The translations under genes were made by a program, and so were the position numbers. Positions 29,622-37,731 of a DNA stretch of 64,000 nucleotides are shown here, piece by piece (position 1 is the first letter of the stretch; each line of letters opens with the position of its first letter). The stretch is from NCBI GenBank assembly GCA_963843685.1, contig CAWJLO010000008.1, positions 124,001 through 188,000 of the forward strand, given 5' to 3'. Under the pieces are notes generated by a model. It ran no database searches. It was given only the letters and a program-made list of their open reading frames with translations, and was not told the origin of the DNA. Source of the DNA: DASQHL01 sp963843685. Its GTDB lineage: Bacteria > Chloroflexota > Dehalococcoidia > DSTF01 > JACRBR01.

Positions 29622-30703
29622 ACCGACCGCACCGCGAGCCATTCGTTCACTTTCGGCCACAGCCGCATCACCGCATTCATCCCCGCCACCAGGCTCACAT
29701 GCCCCCCCTTCAACACCACGTCCTCCTTGTCCTCGCTCCCGACCAGCGACGTGAGCTGGTTCGTCGCCTCGTACGGCGCGATGTGGTCGTGCTGCGCCAT
29801 CGCGTTCAGCACCGGGCACGTGATCTGCTTCAGGTCCACCCGCCGCCCGCCGATCTCCAGCTCGCCCTTCAGCAGCTTGTTCTCCCACATCAGCTCTTTC
29901 GTCGACTGGCGAAAACACTCGCCCGGAAACGGGATCTGGTCGCTCGTCCACTTGTTGAACAGCCGGTAGTGCTTCACGTACTGGTCGTTCCACAGGTTGT
30001 CCCACAACCGCACGTACGCCACCAGCCGGTCCGCCGGCCGCAGCAGCTCGAACGAGCGGTACATCAGCTCCGGCGGGATGTTCCCCAGCGAGTCCACCAC
30101 CCGGTCGACGTCGAACCACCGCTTGTCCGTCCACTGCTTGAACAGCCCCATCCCCTCGTAGTCCACCGGCGTCGCGATGCACACCAGGTTCGACATCGGC
30201 GCATCCGGATACAGCCCGCCGTAGATCAGCGAGAGCAGCCCGCCCATGCAGTAGCCGATGAACGAAACGTCGTGCTCGCCCGTCGCCTGCTGGATCTTCG
30301 CGATGCACGCCGGGATGAAGTCGGTCGTGTAGTCCTCCAGCCGCAGCTTGGAGTCCTCCGGCCGCGGCACCCCCCAGTCGATCATGAACACGTCGAACCC
30401 CTGCTTCAGCAGGAACTCGACGAAGCTCACGCCCGGCGTCAGGTCCAGGATGTACGGCTTGCTGATCAACGACATCACCAGCACGACCGGAATCCGGTAC
30501 ACCTCGTCCGACTGGTGATGGTAGTGGTACAGCCGAAGCGTGCCGCGCTGGTAGATGACGTCTTTCGGCGTCACCCCCACCTCCGGTTCGTCCCGATTCA
30601 GCAGCACGTCGATGCCGCGCACCGAGCGCGTGATCGTGCGTTCCACTTCCTTCTGGACGATCTCGGCGATGTTCGTGCGTTCGGAGGAGGTCTGCGTCGT
30701 CAT
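29618..30703 (-). CDS. phaC: Class III polyhydroxyalkanoate synthase subunit PhaC
   Basis: Polymerises (R)-3-hydroxyacyl-CoA into PHA granules. The 361-residue length and the catalytic lipase-box-like GYCMGG (Cys152), with Asp306 in HDHIAP and His335 in KGGHVSLVAG, identify the short class III/IV type that needs a PhaE/PhaR partner. A PhaE-like gene lies upstream on the same strand, and a phasin is divergent. A strong hairpin (30767-30805) separates it from the PhaE gene, so it may be transcribed from its own promoter or at reduced level. Confidence 0.92.
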   Translation of the reverse strand: MTTQTSSERTNIAEIVQKEVERTITRSVRGIDVLLNRDEPEVGVTPKDVIYQRGTLRLYHYHHQSDEVYRIPVVLVMSLISKPYILDLTPGVSFVEFLLKQGFDVFMIDWGVPRPEDSKLRLEDYTTDFIPACIAKIQQATGEHDVSFIGYCMGGLLSLIYGGLYPDAPMSNLVCIATPVDYEGMGLFKQWTDKRWFDVDRVVDSLGNIPPELMYRSFELLRPADRLVAYVRLWDNLWNDQYVKHYRLFNKWTSDQIPFPGECFRQSTKELMWENKLLKGELEIGGRRVDLKQITCPVLNAMAQHDHIAPYEATNQLTSLVGSEDKEDVVLKGGHVSLVAGMNAVMRLWPKVNEWLAVRSV

Positions 30704-30766
30704 GCTGCTGATCCTCCGCTTAGGCGTGCGCGTTAGCGCCAGTATGCCACCGTCACGCGGAGAATT

Positions 30767-30805
30767 GAAGAGGCGCCGCCCGCTATCGCCCGGCGGCGCC
30801 TCTTC
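30767..30805. terminator. Hairpin between PhaE-like and phaC
   Basis: A 14-bp stem (30767-30780 with 30792-30805) around an 11-base loop is rich in GC. It lies downstream of the PhaE-like gene on the minus strand and could stop or reduce transcription into phaC. Confidence 0.65.
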
Positions 30806-30851
30806 TTCACATGTCCGACATCTCTCGGATCAGGCCGCCCGCAGGCCGCCC

Positions 30852-31226
30852 TCAGGCCGCCGTCGGGGGTCGCTTCGTCCGCGCCGGCTTCGGCCGAGCC
30901 TTCGTCCGCGCCGCCGCCGCCCGCCGCGGTGTCCCCATCTGCGACTCGATGCGCGCCAGCGTGTCCTCGATCACCTTCATCCGCTCGCCCAGCGCCACCA
31001 GGTCCTGGTGGCTCGGGATGTTGAAGGTGCTGTAGTAGCGCTCCAACTGGTCCGCCACCATCCGCTGCACCGTCAGCGCGCCTTCGACCCACGTGCTCAT
31101 CGCGCTCGACACGCCGTCCGTGCCAAGCACCTCCTTGAAGAAGCCGTTCCACTGCCGCTCCGAGTCGGTGATGAACTGCCGCCACGTGTCCAGGGGGTTC
31201 TGCGTCTCTGTGTTGTTCTCTGCCAT
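30852..31226 (-). CDS. phaE: PhaE-like subunit / PHA-associated protein
   Basis: A 124-residue protein. The helical stretch WRQFITDSERQWNGFFKEVL and the central VEGALTVQRMVADQLERYYS resemble the N-terminal half of class III PhaE and PHA phasin-like subunits, and the C-terminus is a basic AAAARTKARPKPARTKR tail. It starts at the second of two adjacent ATGs, with AAGGAG six bases ahead. It precedes phaC on the same strand. It is shorter than canonical PhaE, so the name is tentative. Confidence 0.65.
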   Translation of the reverse strand: MAENNTETQNPLDTWRQFITDSERQWNGFFKEVLGTDGVSSAMSTWVEGALTVQRMVADQLERYYSTFNIPSHQDLVALGERMKVIEDTLARIESQMGTPRRAAAARTKARPKPARTKRPPTAA

Positions 31227-31261
31227 CATGCGCTCCTTACTGTTTGCGTCCCTGCCTGAGG

Positions 31262-31684
31262 TCAGCCGTGCGCCTCCAGCGGCGGCTCCTCCGCATCTTC
31301 CGATTGCGCGCTCCCGCGGGCGTCCGGATTCAGCCCTTCCATCGTCTTCTGCAGCACCGCCTGGTACCGCCCCAGCACGTCGATCCAGCTCGAAAGGAAC
31401 AGATCGCCCGCCTTTGTCAGCGAGTACATCCGTCGCGCCGGCCCTGACTCCGACGTGTCCCAGAACGACGACACCAGCCCTGTGCGCTCCAGCTGCCGCA
31501 ACGTCCGGTACACCGTCCCCGAATCGAACGCCGGCAACCCCGCCTCCGACAACTGCTGCGCCAGTTGGTACCCGTACGCGTTCCACTTCCGCAGGAACGC
31601 CAGCAGCGTCGTCGTCAGCAGATCGCCGTGCATCCGGAACGGCGTCTCCTGCGACTCCTCCCCTGCGCTGCGCTTTGTCGCCAT
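31262..31684 (-). CDS. PadR-family regulator of the PHA locus
   Basis: A 140-residue winged-helix protein: LLAFLRKWNAYGYQLAQQLS then GTVYRTLRQLERTGLVSSFW and RRMYSLTKAGDLFLSSW, the PadR core. PadR-type PhaQ regulators repress PHA genes in Bacillus, and the location upstream of the PhaE-like gene and divergent from phasin supports a similar role. A 204-bp intergenic region carries the phasin promoter. The sensed ligand is unknown. Confidence 0.85.
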   Translation of the reverse strand: MATKRSAGEESQETPFRMHGDLLTTTLLAFLRKWNAYGYQLAQQLSEAGLPAFDSGTVYRTLRQLERTGLVSSFWDTSESGPARRMYSLTKAGDLFLSSWIDVLGRYQAVLQKTMEGLNPDARGSAQSEDAEEPPLEAHG

Positions 31685-31785
31685 ATCCCACTGCCCCCTC
31701 AGGCCGAGTATCCGACAATTACGTCACGTCCGAATGACGGTTATGTCAATTTTCGGCGAACTCGTCATTTAGGCCCTCGCCGCAC

Positions 31786-31815
31786 TTGACAGCGTCTCGC
31801 CAGTAGGTGTACTTT
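31786..31815 (+). promoter_or_regulatory. Promoter of the phasin gene
   Basis: TTGACA (31786-31791) and TACTTT (31810-31815) are 18 bp apart, in an intergenic region of the PadR/phasin divergent pair. The -35 box is a perfect match to consensus. A PadR-type repressor could act over this region. Confidence 0.6.
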
Positions 31816-31888
31816 ACACATAGCAGCGGGCCGTACGCAAGCCCAATTCGACCATTTCAGCCACTTTTTCAGCAGGAAGGACGGAACC

Positions 31889-32353
31889 ATGACCACCAGC
31901 GCACTCGACAAGTACTTTGAGGCCCTCTCGGAGAGCTACGACGCCATCATCGAAGCCGTCAAGGCCGGCAACGAGCGCGGCTACCGCGTCTCCAACAACC
32001 TCATCGCCGAGGCCCAGAAGGGCCAGAAGGACGCCATCGAGCTCGGCAAGAAGTTCGCCGAGGATCCCACCGACGTCGGCGCCTTCTACCGCTCGATGAT
32101 GGAGGCCACCACCAACGCCCAGGGCCGCGCCCTCGAGCTCGCCCGCCAGATGTTCGACGAGCTGTCCGAGTCCCGCACGGAGAGCCGCGAGGTCATCGAG
32201 AAGGTGATCAAGGCCCAGCGCGTCGCCGGCGAAGCCGCCGTCGAAGCCGTCCGCGACGTCGCCTCCACCACCGCCGAGCGCGTCCGCACCGGCGTCGAGC
32301 GCGTCACCACGCGTGGCGCCGCTCCGGCTGCGACCGGCGCCTCGAACGAGTAG
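31889..32353 (+). CDS. phaP: Phasin
   Basis: A 154-residue, almost fully alpha-helical protein coating PHA granules. Sequence DKYFEALSESYDAIIEAVKAGNER, LAEAQ-like segments and ALELARQMFDELSESRTESRE show the Ala/Glu/Lys-rich amphipathic helices of the phasin family, with a Thr/Ala-rich tail. Strong AAGGACGGAA-type leader spacing precedes the ATG. A perfect-consensus promoter lies 74 bp upstream and a hairpin follows the stop. The PHA synthase genes lie on the opposite strand. Confidence 0.8.
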   Translation: MTTSALDKYFEALSESYDAIIEAVKAGNERGYRVSNNLIAEAQKGQKDAIELGKKFAEDPTDVGAFYRSMMEATTNAQGRALELARQMFDELSESRTESREVIEKVIKAQRVAGEAAVEAVRDVASTTAERVRTGVERVTTRGAAPAATGASNE

Positions 32354-32373
32354 ACTGCACACAACAGGCGCCC

Positions 32374-32413
32374 GAGAAACGGCGGCGTCCGCGAAAGCGG
32401 CGCCGCCGTTCTC
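32374..32413. terminator. Terminator-like hairpin after the phasin gene
   Basis: GAGAA-CGGCGGCG-type arms (32374-32387 with 32401-32413, one unpaired A) enclose a 13-base loop. It lies 20 bp beyond the phasin stop. Confidence 0.65.
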
Positions 32414-32478
32414 TATCTCCCTCCACGTGAGCGCTCAAACTCATTGCGGCGCCCGCACCCATCCCGAATAATCCCGCT

Positions 32479-32964
32479 GTGCCCGACTCTGATCCACAGC
32501 TCGCCCTCTTCGCCCTCTCGAGCGCCGTCTTCGCCCAGCGCGACGGCCAAATCCTCATCCTCAAGCGCGCAGGCGGCGCCATGACGGGCGGCTGGTACCT
32601 CCCCGGCGGCGGCGTCGATCCCGGAGAGACCGTCGAGGAGAGCGCGCGCCGCGAGCTGCTCGAAGAGAGCGGCCTCACCCCGACCGGACCGCTCACCGTC
32701 GTCGCCGTCGCCCACATGCGCGTCTACGGCCACGACTCGCTGCAGGTGCTGTACGCCTGCGACTGCGCCAGCGGCGACGTCGTCCTCAGCCACGAGCACT
32801 CCGCCGCCCGCTGGATCGACCCCGTCGCCTACCGCGACCGCTACTTCAGCGACGACGTCATCAGCGCCTCCGCCGGCGCCAACACGCACGTAGCAACGAT
32901 GCTCACCAACATCCGCGCCGCCATCGACGCCTATCTGGAGTGGCGGCAGATCCGGCCGCGCTGA
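32479..32964 (+). CDS. Nudix hydrolase
   Basis: A 161-residue NUDIX protein that cleaves nucleoside diphosphates linked to another group. The Nudix box begins GGGVDPGETVEE and continues ARRELLEESGL (G-x5-E-x7-REL-xEE-x-GL) at about residues 51-73. The start is a GTG giving MPDSDPQLALFAL. The substrate is not readable. It is upstream of the retropepsin-like gene by 21 bp, possibly co-transcribed but with an independent -10. Confidence 0.9.
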   Translation: MPDSDPQLALFALSSAVFAQRDGQILILKRAGGAMTGGWYLPGGGVDPGETVEESARRELLEESGLTPTGPLTVVAVAHMRVYGHDSLQVLYACDCASGDVVLSHEHSAARWIDPVAYRDRYFSDDVISASAGANTHVATMLTNIRAAIDAYLEWRQIRPR

Positions 32965-32973
32965 CCGAGACTG

Positions 32974-32979
32974 TACAAT
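32974..32979 (+). promoter_or_regulatory. Putative -10 element of the retropepsin-like gene (leaderless type)
   Basis: TACAAT stands six bases before the ATG at 32986 with no Shine-Dalgarno between. This is the best of five such arrangements in the window. Confidence 0.45.
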
Positions 32980-32985
32980 CACTCC

Positions 32986-33354
32986 ATGGGGACATTCACG
33001 AAGCGGTTGACCCTCCGCGGTGCGCCGACGAACGGCTCCGAGCCGGCGGTCGCAGTCGTCGACGCGCTGGTGGACACCGGTGCGCTCTTTAGCTCAGCGC
33101 CGGCCGATCTGCTGGAGAGCCTCGGCGTGAAGCAATTGCGCACGATGCCCGTACGTTTCGCGGACGGTGAACTCAAGCAGGTCCCACTCGGCGAGGTCGA
33201 AGCCGAGATCGACGGGCAGCGCATGCCCATTCTCTGCTTCTTCGGCGCCGAGGATGTGCCACCGCTGCTCGGTGCGCACGCGCTCGAAGCATTCCTCCTG
33301 GTGGTCGGCCCAATCGAGCAGAAGCTCGTCCCGCGCGAAGCGTTCCTGATGTAG
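32986..33354 (+). CDS. Retropepsin-like aspartic protease
   Basis: A 122-residue protein of clan AA. The catalytic loop VVDALVDTGALFSSAP (Asp-Thr-Gly at about residues 32-34) and the substrate-flap region LGAHALEAFLLVV resemble single-domain retropepsins that act as homodimers. Length is typical. No Shine-Dalgarno precedes the ATG, but TACAAT lies six bases upstream, so leaderless transcription is likely. Confidence 0.75.
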   Translation: MGTFTKRLTLRGAPTNGSEPAVAVVDALVDTGALFSSAPADLLESLGVKQLRTMPVRFADGELKQVPLGEVEAEIDGQRMPILCFFGAEDVPPLLGAHALEAFLLVVGPIEQKLVPREAFLM

Positions 33355-33418
33355 CACGGGCCTCGTTCTATCCGGCGCAGCCGACTGAGGCGAGCCTGGC
33401 TTGCCAATCCCACGACCG

Positions 33419-34228
33419 TCACCGGTCCGTCGATTCCGCCCCCAGCCGCAGCGCCACCGCCAGCGCCACGTCCGCCGCCGCCGTCATCCCCCGCATGAAC
33501 CGCTCCCCCCGGAACCCCAACTCCCACTCCACCCCGTGCAGCTCGTCCGACACCGCCACGATCGACGCGCATCGCACGCCCAGGATCCCCGCCACCACGA
33601 ACATTGCCGACATCTCCATGTCGACCGTCATCACGCCCTCGCGACGGTGCCGCTCGATCTTCTGCCGGTGCTCCCGGTACGGCGCGTCCGTCGTCCAGTT
33701 CGCCCCCCGCACGTACGGCACGCCGCGCCCCTCCGCCTCCCGCACCAGCTCCAGCGCCAGCGTCTCGTCCGGAACCGCCGGCACATGCCGCGGCGCGTAG
33801 TGGTGCGATGTCCCCTCTTCCCGAATTGCCGATGTCGGCACCACGACCGTGCCGATCGGTGCGCTCTCCTGCAGACTGCCTGCCGATCCCGTCGTGATCA
33901 GCGTGCGCATCCCGCACGCCGCCATCTCCTCCATCGCCGCCACCGTCGTGGGCGCGCCGATGCCGAGCGTCAGGATCGTCAGCGCGTCTCCCAGCACGTA
34001 CGCGTCGAGATTCCGCCACTCCGCCAGGTGTTGAGCCTTCTCCGCCCCCGCGGCTTCGCCCAGGTAGCGCGTCAGTCGCCCGCTGAACGTCCCCAGCACG
34101 ACCGGCCGGATGCCCAGCTCGGCCTTCGCGATCCCGCGCGTCGCGCAGTAGTGCTCCACGAGCTTCGCCGGCGCCACATGCGGCTCGCCGTCGAGATAGA
34201 AGTCCGTCCCGGGACCGGGCGCATCCAT
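33419..34228 (-). CDS. Nucleoside phosphorylase (PNP/UDP family)
   Basis: Splits nucleosides with phosphate to base plus ribose-1-phosphate. The 269-residue product has LGTFSGRLTRYLG (phosphate loop), TGSAGSLQESAPIGTVVVP and VDMEMSAMFVVAG (ribose contact), plus VSDELHG with the catalytic Asp. This is the family I (PNP/MTAP/uridine phosphorylase) pattern. Base specificity is not clear. With the nucleoside hydrolase it supports salvage. Confidence 0.9.
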   Translation of the reverse strand: MDAPGPGTDFYLDGEPHVAPAKLVEHYCATRGIAKAELGIRPVVLGTFSGRLTRYLGEAAGAEKAQHLAEWRNLDAYVLGDALTILTLGIGAPTTVAAMEEMAACGMRTLITTGSAGSLQESAPIGTVVVPTSAIREEGTSHHYAPRHVPAVPDETLALELVREAEGRGVPYVRGANWTTDAPYREHRQKIERHRREGVMTVDMEMSAMFVVAGILGVRCASIVAVSDELHGVEWELGFRGERFMRGMTAAADVALAVALRLGAESTDR

Positions 34229-34350
34229 GTCGGCCAGTGTAGTCGAGCCGCCGCGACCTTTGACACCCGCTCATCGTGACGCACGGCCCTTACGACGCGC
34301 GCCACAGGGACTCACACTGGATCTGCGCGAGAGCGCGCAAGGAGGTGGTG

Positions 34351-34998
34351 ATGAGAGTTCGCCGAGTCGTTCTACCGACACTGGTCTCCGCTGGCGCCGT
34401 TGCCGCGTACGTCCGCTGGATCAGACCCCGCCAGATGCACTGGGGCGCCACGCCCGAAGAGGCCGCACGCACCCTCCCCTACGACGAGTTGGTCCCCAAT
34501 CCGACCTGGAGTTCGACCCGCGCCGTCACCGTCGAGGCCACGCCCGAACAGATCTGGCCGTGGCTCGTCCAGATGGGATGGGGCCGCGCCGGCTGGTACG
34601 GCTACGACTGGGTCGACAACGGCGGCAAGCCCAGCTCCTGGGAGATCATGCCCGAATACCAGCACCTTGAAATCGGCACGAAGTTCGCCATGAGCCCCTG
34701 GACGTCGATGGTCTGCCGCGACTTCGAGGAGCCGCACTGGATGCTCCAGCGAATGGGCAACATCGGCTCCTTCCTCTGGTACCTCGAGCCCATCGACGAG
34801 CGCCACACGCGCCTCATGATCCGCATGCGCGACAAGTACCGCTGGCTCAACCCCCTCATCCTGCCGATGCAGCTCGCCGTCGACGTCGGCGACATCTTCT
34901 TCCAGTGGAAGTGCCTGCAGGGTGTGAAGGCCCGCGCCGAGCGCATGGCGAAGCAGCAGTCGGCGCAAGCGCCCGAACCTCAGCGGCTCACGGCGTAG
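34351..34998 (+). CDS. SRPBCC-family lipid-binding protein
   Basis: A 215-residue protein. A START/SRPBCC beta-barrel is suggested by TVEATPEQIWPWLVQMGWGRAGWYGYDW and ERHTRLMIRMRDKYRW, and the N-terminus has one hydrophobic segment (VVLPTLVSAGAVAAYV), so it may be membrane-anchored. The start has a near-perfect AAGGAGGT Shine-Dalgarno. Function unknown; SRPBCC proteins bind lipids, aromatics or act as cyclases. Confidence 0.75.
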   Translation: MRVRRVVLPTLVSAGAVAAYVRWIRPRQMHWGATPEEAARTLPYDELVPNPTWSSTRAVTVEATPEQIWPWLVQMGWGRAGWYGYDWVDNGGKPSSWEIMPEYQHLEIGTKFAMSPWTSMVCRDFEEPHWMLQRMGNIGSFLWYLEPIDERHTRLMIRMRDKYRWLNPLILPMQLAVDVGDIFFQWKCLQGVKARAERMAKQQSAQAPEPQRLTA

Positions 34999-35073
34999 CG
35001 CCCGCCGGACGGACAGCAAAGAGCGCGCACCCCGTTCGAGTGCGCGCTCTGTATCTCGTCTCCGCGCGAACCC

Positions 35074-35895
35074 CTACGCGATCCCCGCCAGCAAATTCGC
35101 CACCGTCCGGTACACGTCCGGATTGAACGCCATGCCGATGTGCGTCGCCGTCACCTCGCGGTTCAGCGTCTCGTCGTCGTCCACGCACGATCGCCAGTCG
35201 ACGACGCCGTCGACCTTCGAATAGATAGCGTTGTACCGCACGTCGTCCGGCTCTTCCTCGTCGCGCAGCGCCGATACGAATCCGCACCCGCACTGCGGCG
35301 TAAAGCAGCTCCCGCCCACCTCGCGCCGGTGCCGCCGCTCCCGCAGGATGTTCGACCGCACGAAGTTCGCCGCGCTCAGCACCAGCGGGTGCGCCCGCAC
35401 ACCGCGGAACGGCGACCCCATCGTGATCACCTGCTCCACCTTCTCCGGCACGCGGTGCGCGGCCGCCCGCGCCAGCATCCCGCCGAGGCTGTGCCCGATC
35501 ACGGTCACCTTGCGGCCCGTCTCCGTGTGCGCCTGCTCGATCGTCATCAGCAGCCGCTGCGTCAGTAGCTCCGGGCAGTCCACGTTACGGCCGATGCCCG
35601 AGAAGAACGGCTTGTAGCCGATTCGGCGCAGCCAGAGGTGCATTTCGGTCAGGTACCGGTCGTCGCCGAGGAATCCCGGCACCAGGATCACCGGCTGCCC
35701 GTGCCCCCGCGGCACTCCGAAGCCGTAATAGACCGGCGATGCGTGCAACGCCAGCCAGTCCAGCGGGAAGAGCGCTTCAAGCCAGATAGGGCGTCCCGTG
35801 GGCTCATAGCCCGCGAGATCAGGTTCCGAGGCGGTCCCGTTCTGCACGTATCCCCCTCGCTCTGCATCGAAGACGCCGGCCAGCGCGGCCGTCAT
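35074..35895 (-). CDS. Alpha/beta-fold lipase/esterase
   Basis: A 273-residue hydrolase. The nucleophile elbow GHSLGG follows RKVTVIGHSLGGMLARAAAH near residue 135, with VILVPGFLGDDRYLTEMH upstream (oxyanion region). This matches class-2/LipA-like triacylglycerol lipases and acyltransferases. A start at 35895 (MTAALAGVF) has GGGGAG upstream; an ATG nine codons further up (35922) is an alternative. It is divergent from the wax ester synthase gene and may remodel neutral lipids. Confidence 0.8.
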   Translation of the reverse strand: MTAALAGVFDAERGGYVQNGTASEPDLAGYEPTGRPIWLEALFPLDWLALHASPVYYGFGVPRGHGQPVILVPGFLGDDRYLTEMHLWLRRIGYKPFFSGIGRNVDCPELLTQRLLMTIEQAHTETGRKVTVIGHSLGGMLARAAAHRVPEKVEQVITMGSPFRGVRAHPLVLSAANFVRSNILRERRHRREVGGSCFTPQCGCGFVSALRDEEEPDDVRYNAIYSKVDGVVDWRSCVDDDETLNREVTATHIGMAFNPDVYRTVANLLAGIA

Positions 35896-35981
35896 CTTCT
35901 CCCCGCCCTTACAATCATACAATGTCCCGAGAGCCGCACCGTTGCAGGGTCAAGCTGAATAGGGACTTCCGCCTCCCAAAA

Positions 35982-36003
35982 TCGTTTCGCTATCGTTTCG
36001 CTA
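35982..36003. repeat. Tandem 11-bp direct repeat upstream of the wax ester synthase gene
   Basis: TCGTTTCGCTA at 35982-35992 is repeated at once at 35993-36003, then CCGTAACG. The 11-bp period is about one DNA turn, suiting two regulator molecules on the same face. It lies about 30 bp before the TATAAT at 36033. Confidence 0.6.
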
Positions 36004-36032
36004 CCGTAACGCCAATCACAATTTCCGGGGAG

Positions 36033-36038
36033 TATAAT
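36033..36038 (+). promoter_or_regulatory. -10 box of the wax ester synthase gene, with flanking 15-bp-spaced repeats
   Basis: TATAAT is a perfect -10. No -35 box is seen at the usual distance, which suggests activator dependence. GGGTTCCGGTCT follows at 36048-36059 and 36063-36074 in the untranslated leader. Confidence 0.5.
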
Positions 36039-36119
36039 CCTCCCAAAGGGTTCCGGTCTACGGGGTTCCGGTCTGAGGGCCCCCCCGTTGGCATCGGCGG
36101 CGCTGGAGGCAATGCTGGT

Positions 36120-37652
36120 ATGTCAGCTTCAAAGCTGAACAGGCGCATGAGCGCGGAGGACGCCTGGTTTCTCTACTTCGAGAAGCCCGACGCCCCGCTT
36201 CACATCGGCTCCGTCTGCATCTTCGAGGGTGATATCCCGCTCGAGAAGGTCCGCGCCAACATGGACGCGCGCATGCACCTCATCCCGCGCTATCGGCAGC
36301 GCGCCGTCATCCCCCCGCTGTTCGCCGGTCACCCCACCTGGGAGGACGACCCCGCCTTCTCGCTCGAACGTCACGTCCGTCAAGTAACCCTCCCCTCCCC
36401 CGGCACGCGCACCCAGCTCATCGAGCTCGCGAGCGAACTCTTCGCCCCGATGCTTCCGCGCGACCGACCCCTCTGGGACATCACCGTCGTCAACGGCCTC
36501 GAGGGCGGCCGCACCGCCTACGTCAACCGCGTCCATCACTGCCTGGTCGATGGCGTCTCCGGCATCGAACTCCTCCTCGCAACCCTCGACATGGTCCCCA
36601 ACCCCGACCCCACGCCGCCCCCCGACGAGCCGTGGCATCCCGCCACGCCCCCGTCCCCCGTCCAGTCGTGGGCCGACGCCATGTTCGAGCAGTGGAGCGA
36701 GAACGTCCGCCTCGCCACCGAGTTCCAGCAGCAGATGCTGGACGTGCGCGGCCAGACGAAGCGCGTGACCGACTTCGCCCGGGCCCTGGAAGTGGCGCTC
36801 CCCGCCGCCTTCCGTCAGTCCTCGAAGGCGATCTGGAACAAGCCCGTCGGCGGCAAGCGCCGCACCGCCTGGACCGAGATGTCGTTCCAGGAAGTGCGCG
36901 GGATCCGCGGCGCCCTCGGCGGCACCGTCAACGACGTCATGCTCACCATCCTCGCCGGCGCGCTCGGCCGCTACCTCCGCTCGCACGGCCACAAGACCGA
37001 CGGCGTCACCGTGCGGGTGCAGATCCCCGTCAACGTCCGCCGCGAAGACCAGAAGGGCCAGCTCGGCAACCGCGTATCGATGATGCTGCCCGATCTTCCC
37101 GTCGGCATCGAAGATCCCGCGACGCGGCTCCAGGCCATCCGGGCCGAGGTCGAGCGGCTCAAGGCTGCCGACCAGGCCAACGCCTTCGACGCGCTGCTCC
37201 GCGTCGCGTCCAACCTGCCCGCCGCCTACCACGCGCTCGCCGGCATGGGAGGCGTCCCCGCTGGCGCGCTCAATCTCGTCTGCACCAACGTCCCCGGCCC
37301 CATGATTCCGCTCTACTCGGTCGGCCACCGCATGATCGGCCACTACCCGCTGGTGCCGCTCGCCGGCGATCTCGGCATCGGCGCCGGCATCACCAGCTTC
37401 GATAAGCACCTCTATTTCGGCATCATGTCGGACCCCGACATCCTCCCCGACGTCGAGCTCATCGCCGAGCACGCCGCCGCTGACTTCCGCGACCTGCGTG
37501 AAGCGGCCGGCGTGCCCATCAGCGACCTGCCCGACATCGGTGTCGCCCGCAACGGCAACGGCGCCCGGTCCCGTGAGTCCGTCCCCGCCGAATTCGCCGC
37601 GAGCGCTCCGCCGCAGCCCGATTCGGCTCAGACGTCCGTCCCCGTCAGCTAA
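36120..37652 (+). CDS. Wax ester synthase/diacylglycerol acyltransferase (WS/DGAT)
   Basis: Makes wax esters or triacylglycerol from acyl-CoA and an alcohol or diacylglycerol. The 510-residue protein has the N-terminal MSAEDAWFLYFEKPDAPLHIGS block and the active-site HHxxxDG motif in VHHCLVDGVSG (about residues 139-145). The C-terminal condensation-like domain has LNLVCTNVPGP and GAGITSFD. The start ATG lies ten bases after GGAGG. It complements the PHA locus as a second storage system and is flanked by a lipase gene. A strong hairpin follows. Confidence 0.92.
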   Translation: MSASKLNRRMSAEDAWFLYFEKPDAPLHIGSVCIFEGDIPLEKVRANMDARMHLIPRYRQRAVIPPLFAGHPTWEDDPAFSLERHVRQVTLPSPGTRTQLIELASELFAPMLPRDRPLWDITVVNGLEGGRTAYVNRVHHCLVDGVSGIELLLATLDMVPNPDPTPPPDEPWHPATPPSPVQSWADAMFEQWSENVRLATEFQQQMLDVRGQTKRVTDFARALEVALPAAFRQSSKAIWNKPVGGKRRTAWTEMSFQEVRGIRGALGGTVNDVMLTILAGALGRYLRSHGHKTDGVTVRVQIPVNVRREDQKGQLGNRVSMMLPDLPVGIEDPATRLQAIRAEVERLKAADQANAFDALLRVASNLPAAYHALAGMGGVPAGALNLVCTNVPGPMIPLYSVGHRMIGHYPLVPLAGDLGIGAGITSFDKHLYFGIMSDPDILPDVELIAEHAAADFRDLREAAGVPISDLPDIGVARNGNGARSRESVPAEFAASAPPQPDSAQTSVPVS

Positions 37653-37676
37653 GCCACGCGTCCCGCACGGACGATA

Positions 37677-37707
37677 AAAGGGGCGCGGCCGATGGCCGCG
37701 CCCCTTT
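37677..37707. terminator. Terminator after WS/DGAT
   Basis: A 14-bp perfect stem (37677-37690 with 37694-37707), a GAT loop and a T3 end. It lies between the WS/DGAT gene and the convergent lipoprotein gene and likely serves both. Confidence 0.8.
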
Positions 37708-37731
37708 GCTCCAACCGATGCGGCTAACCAA

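Noticed and set aside
36129..37472. 447-codon minus-strand frame opposite WS/DGAT
   Set aside because: No recognisable family; the plus strand has the HHxxxDG enzyme, and high GC makes long antisense frames common.
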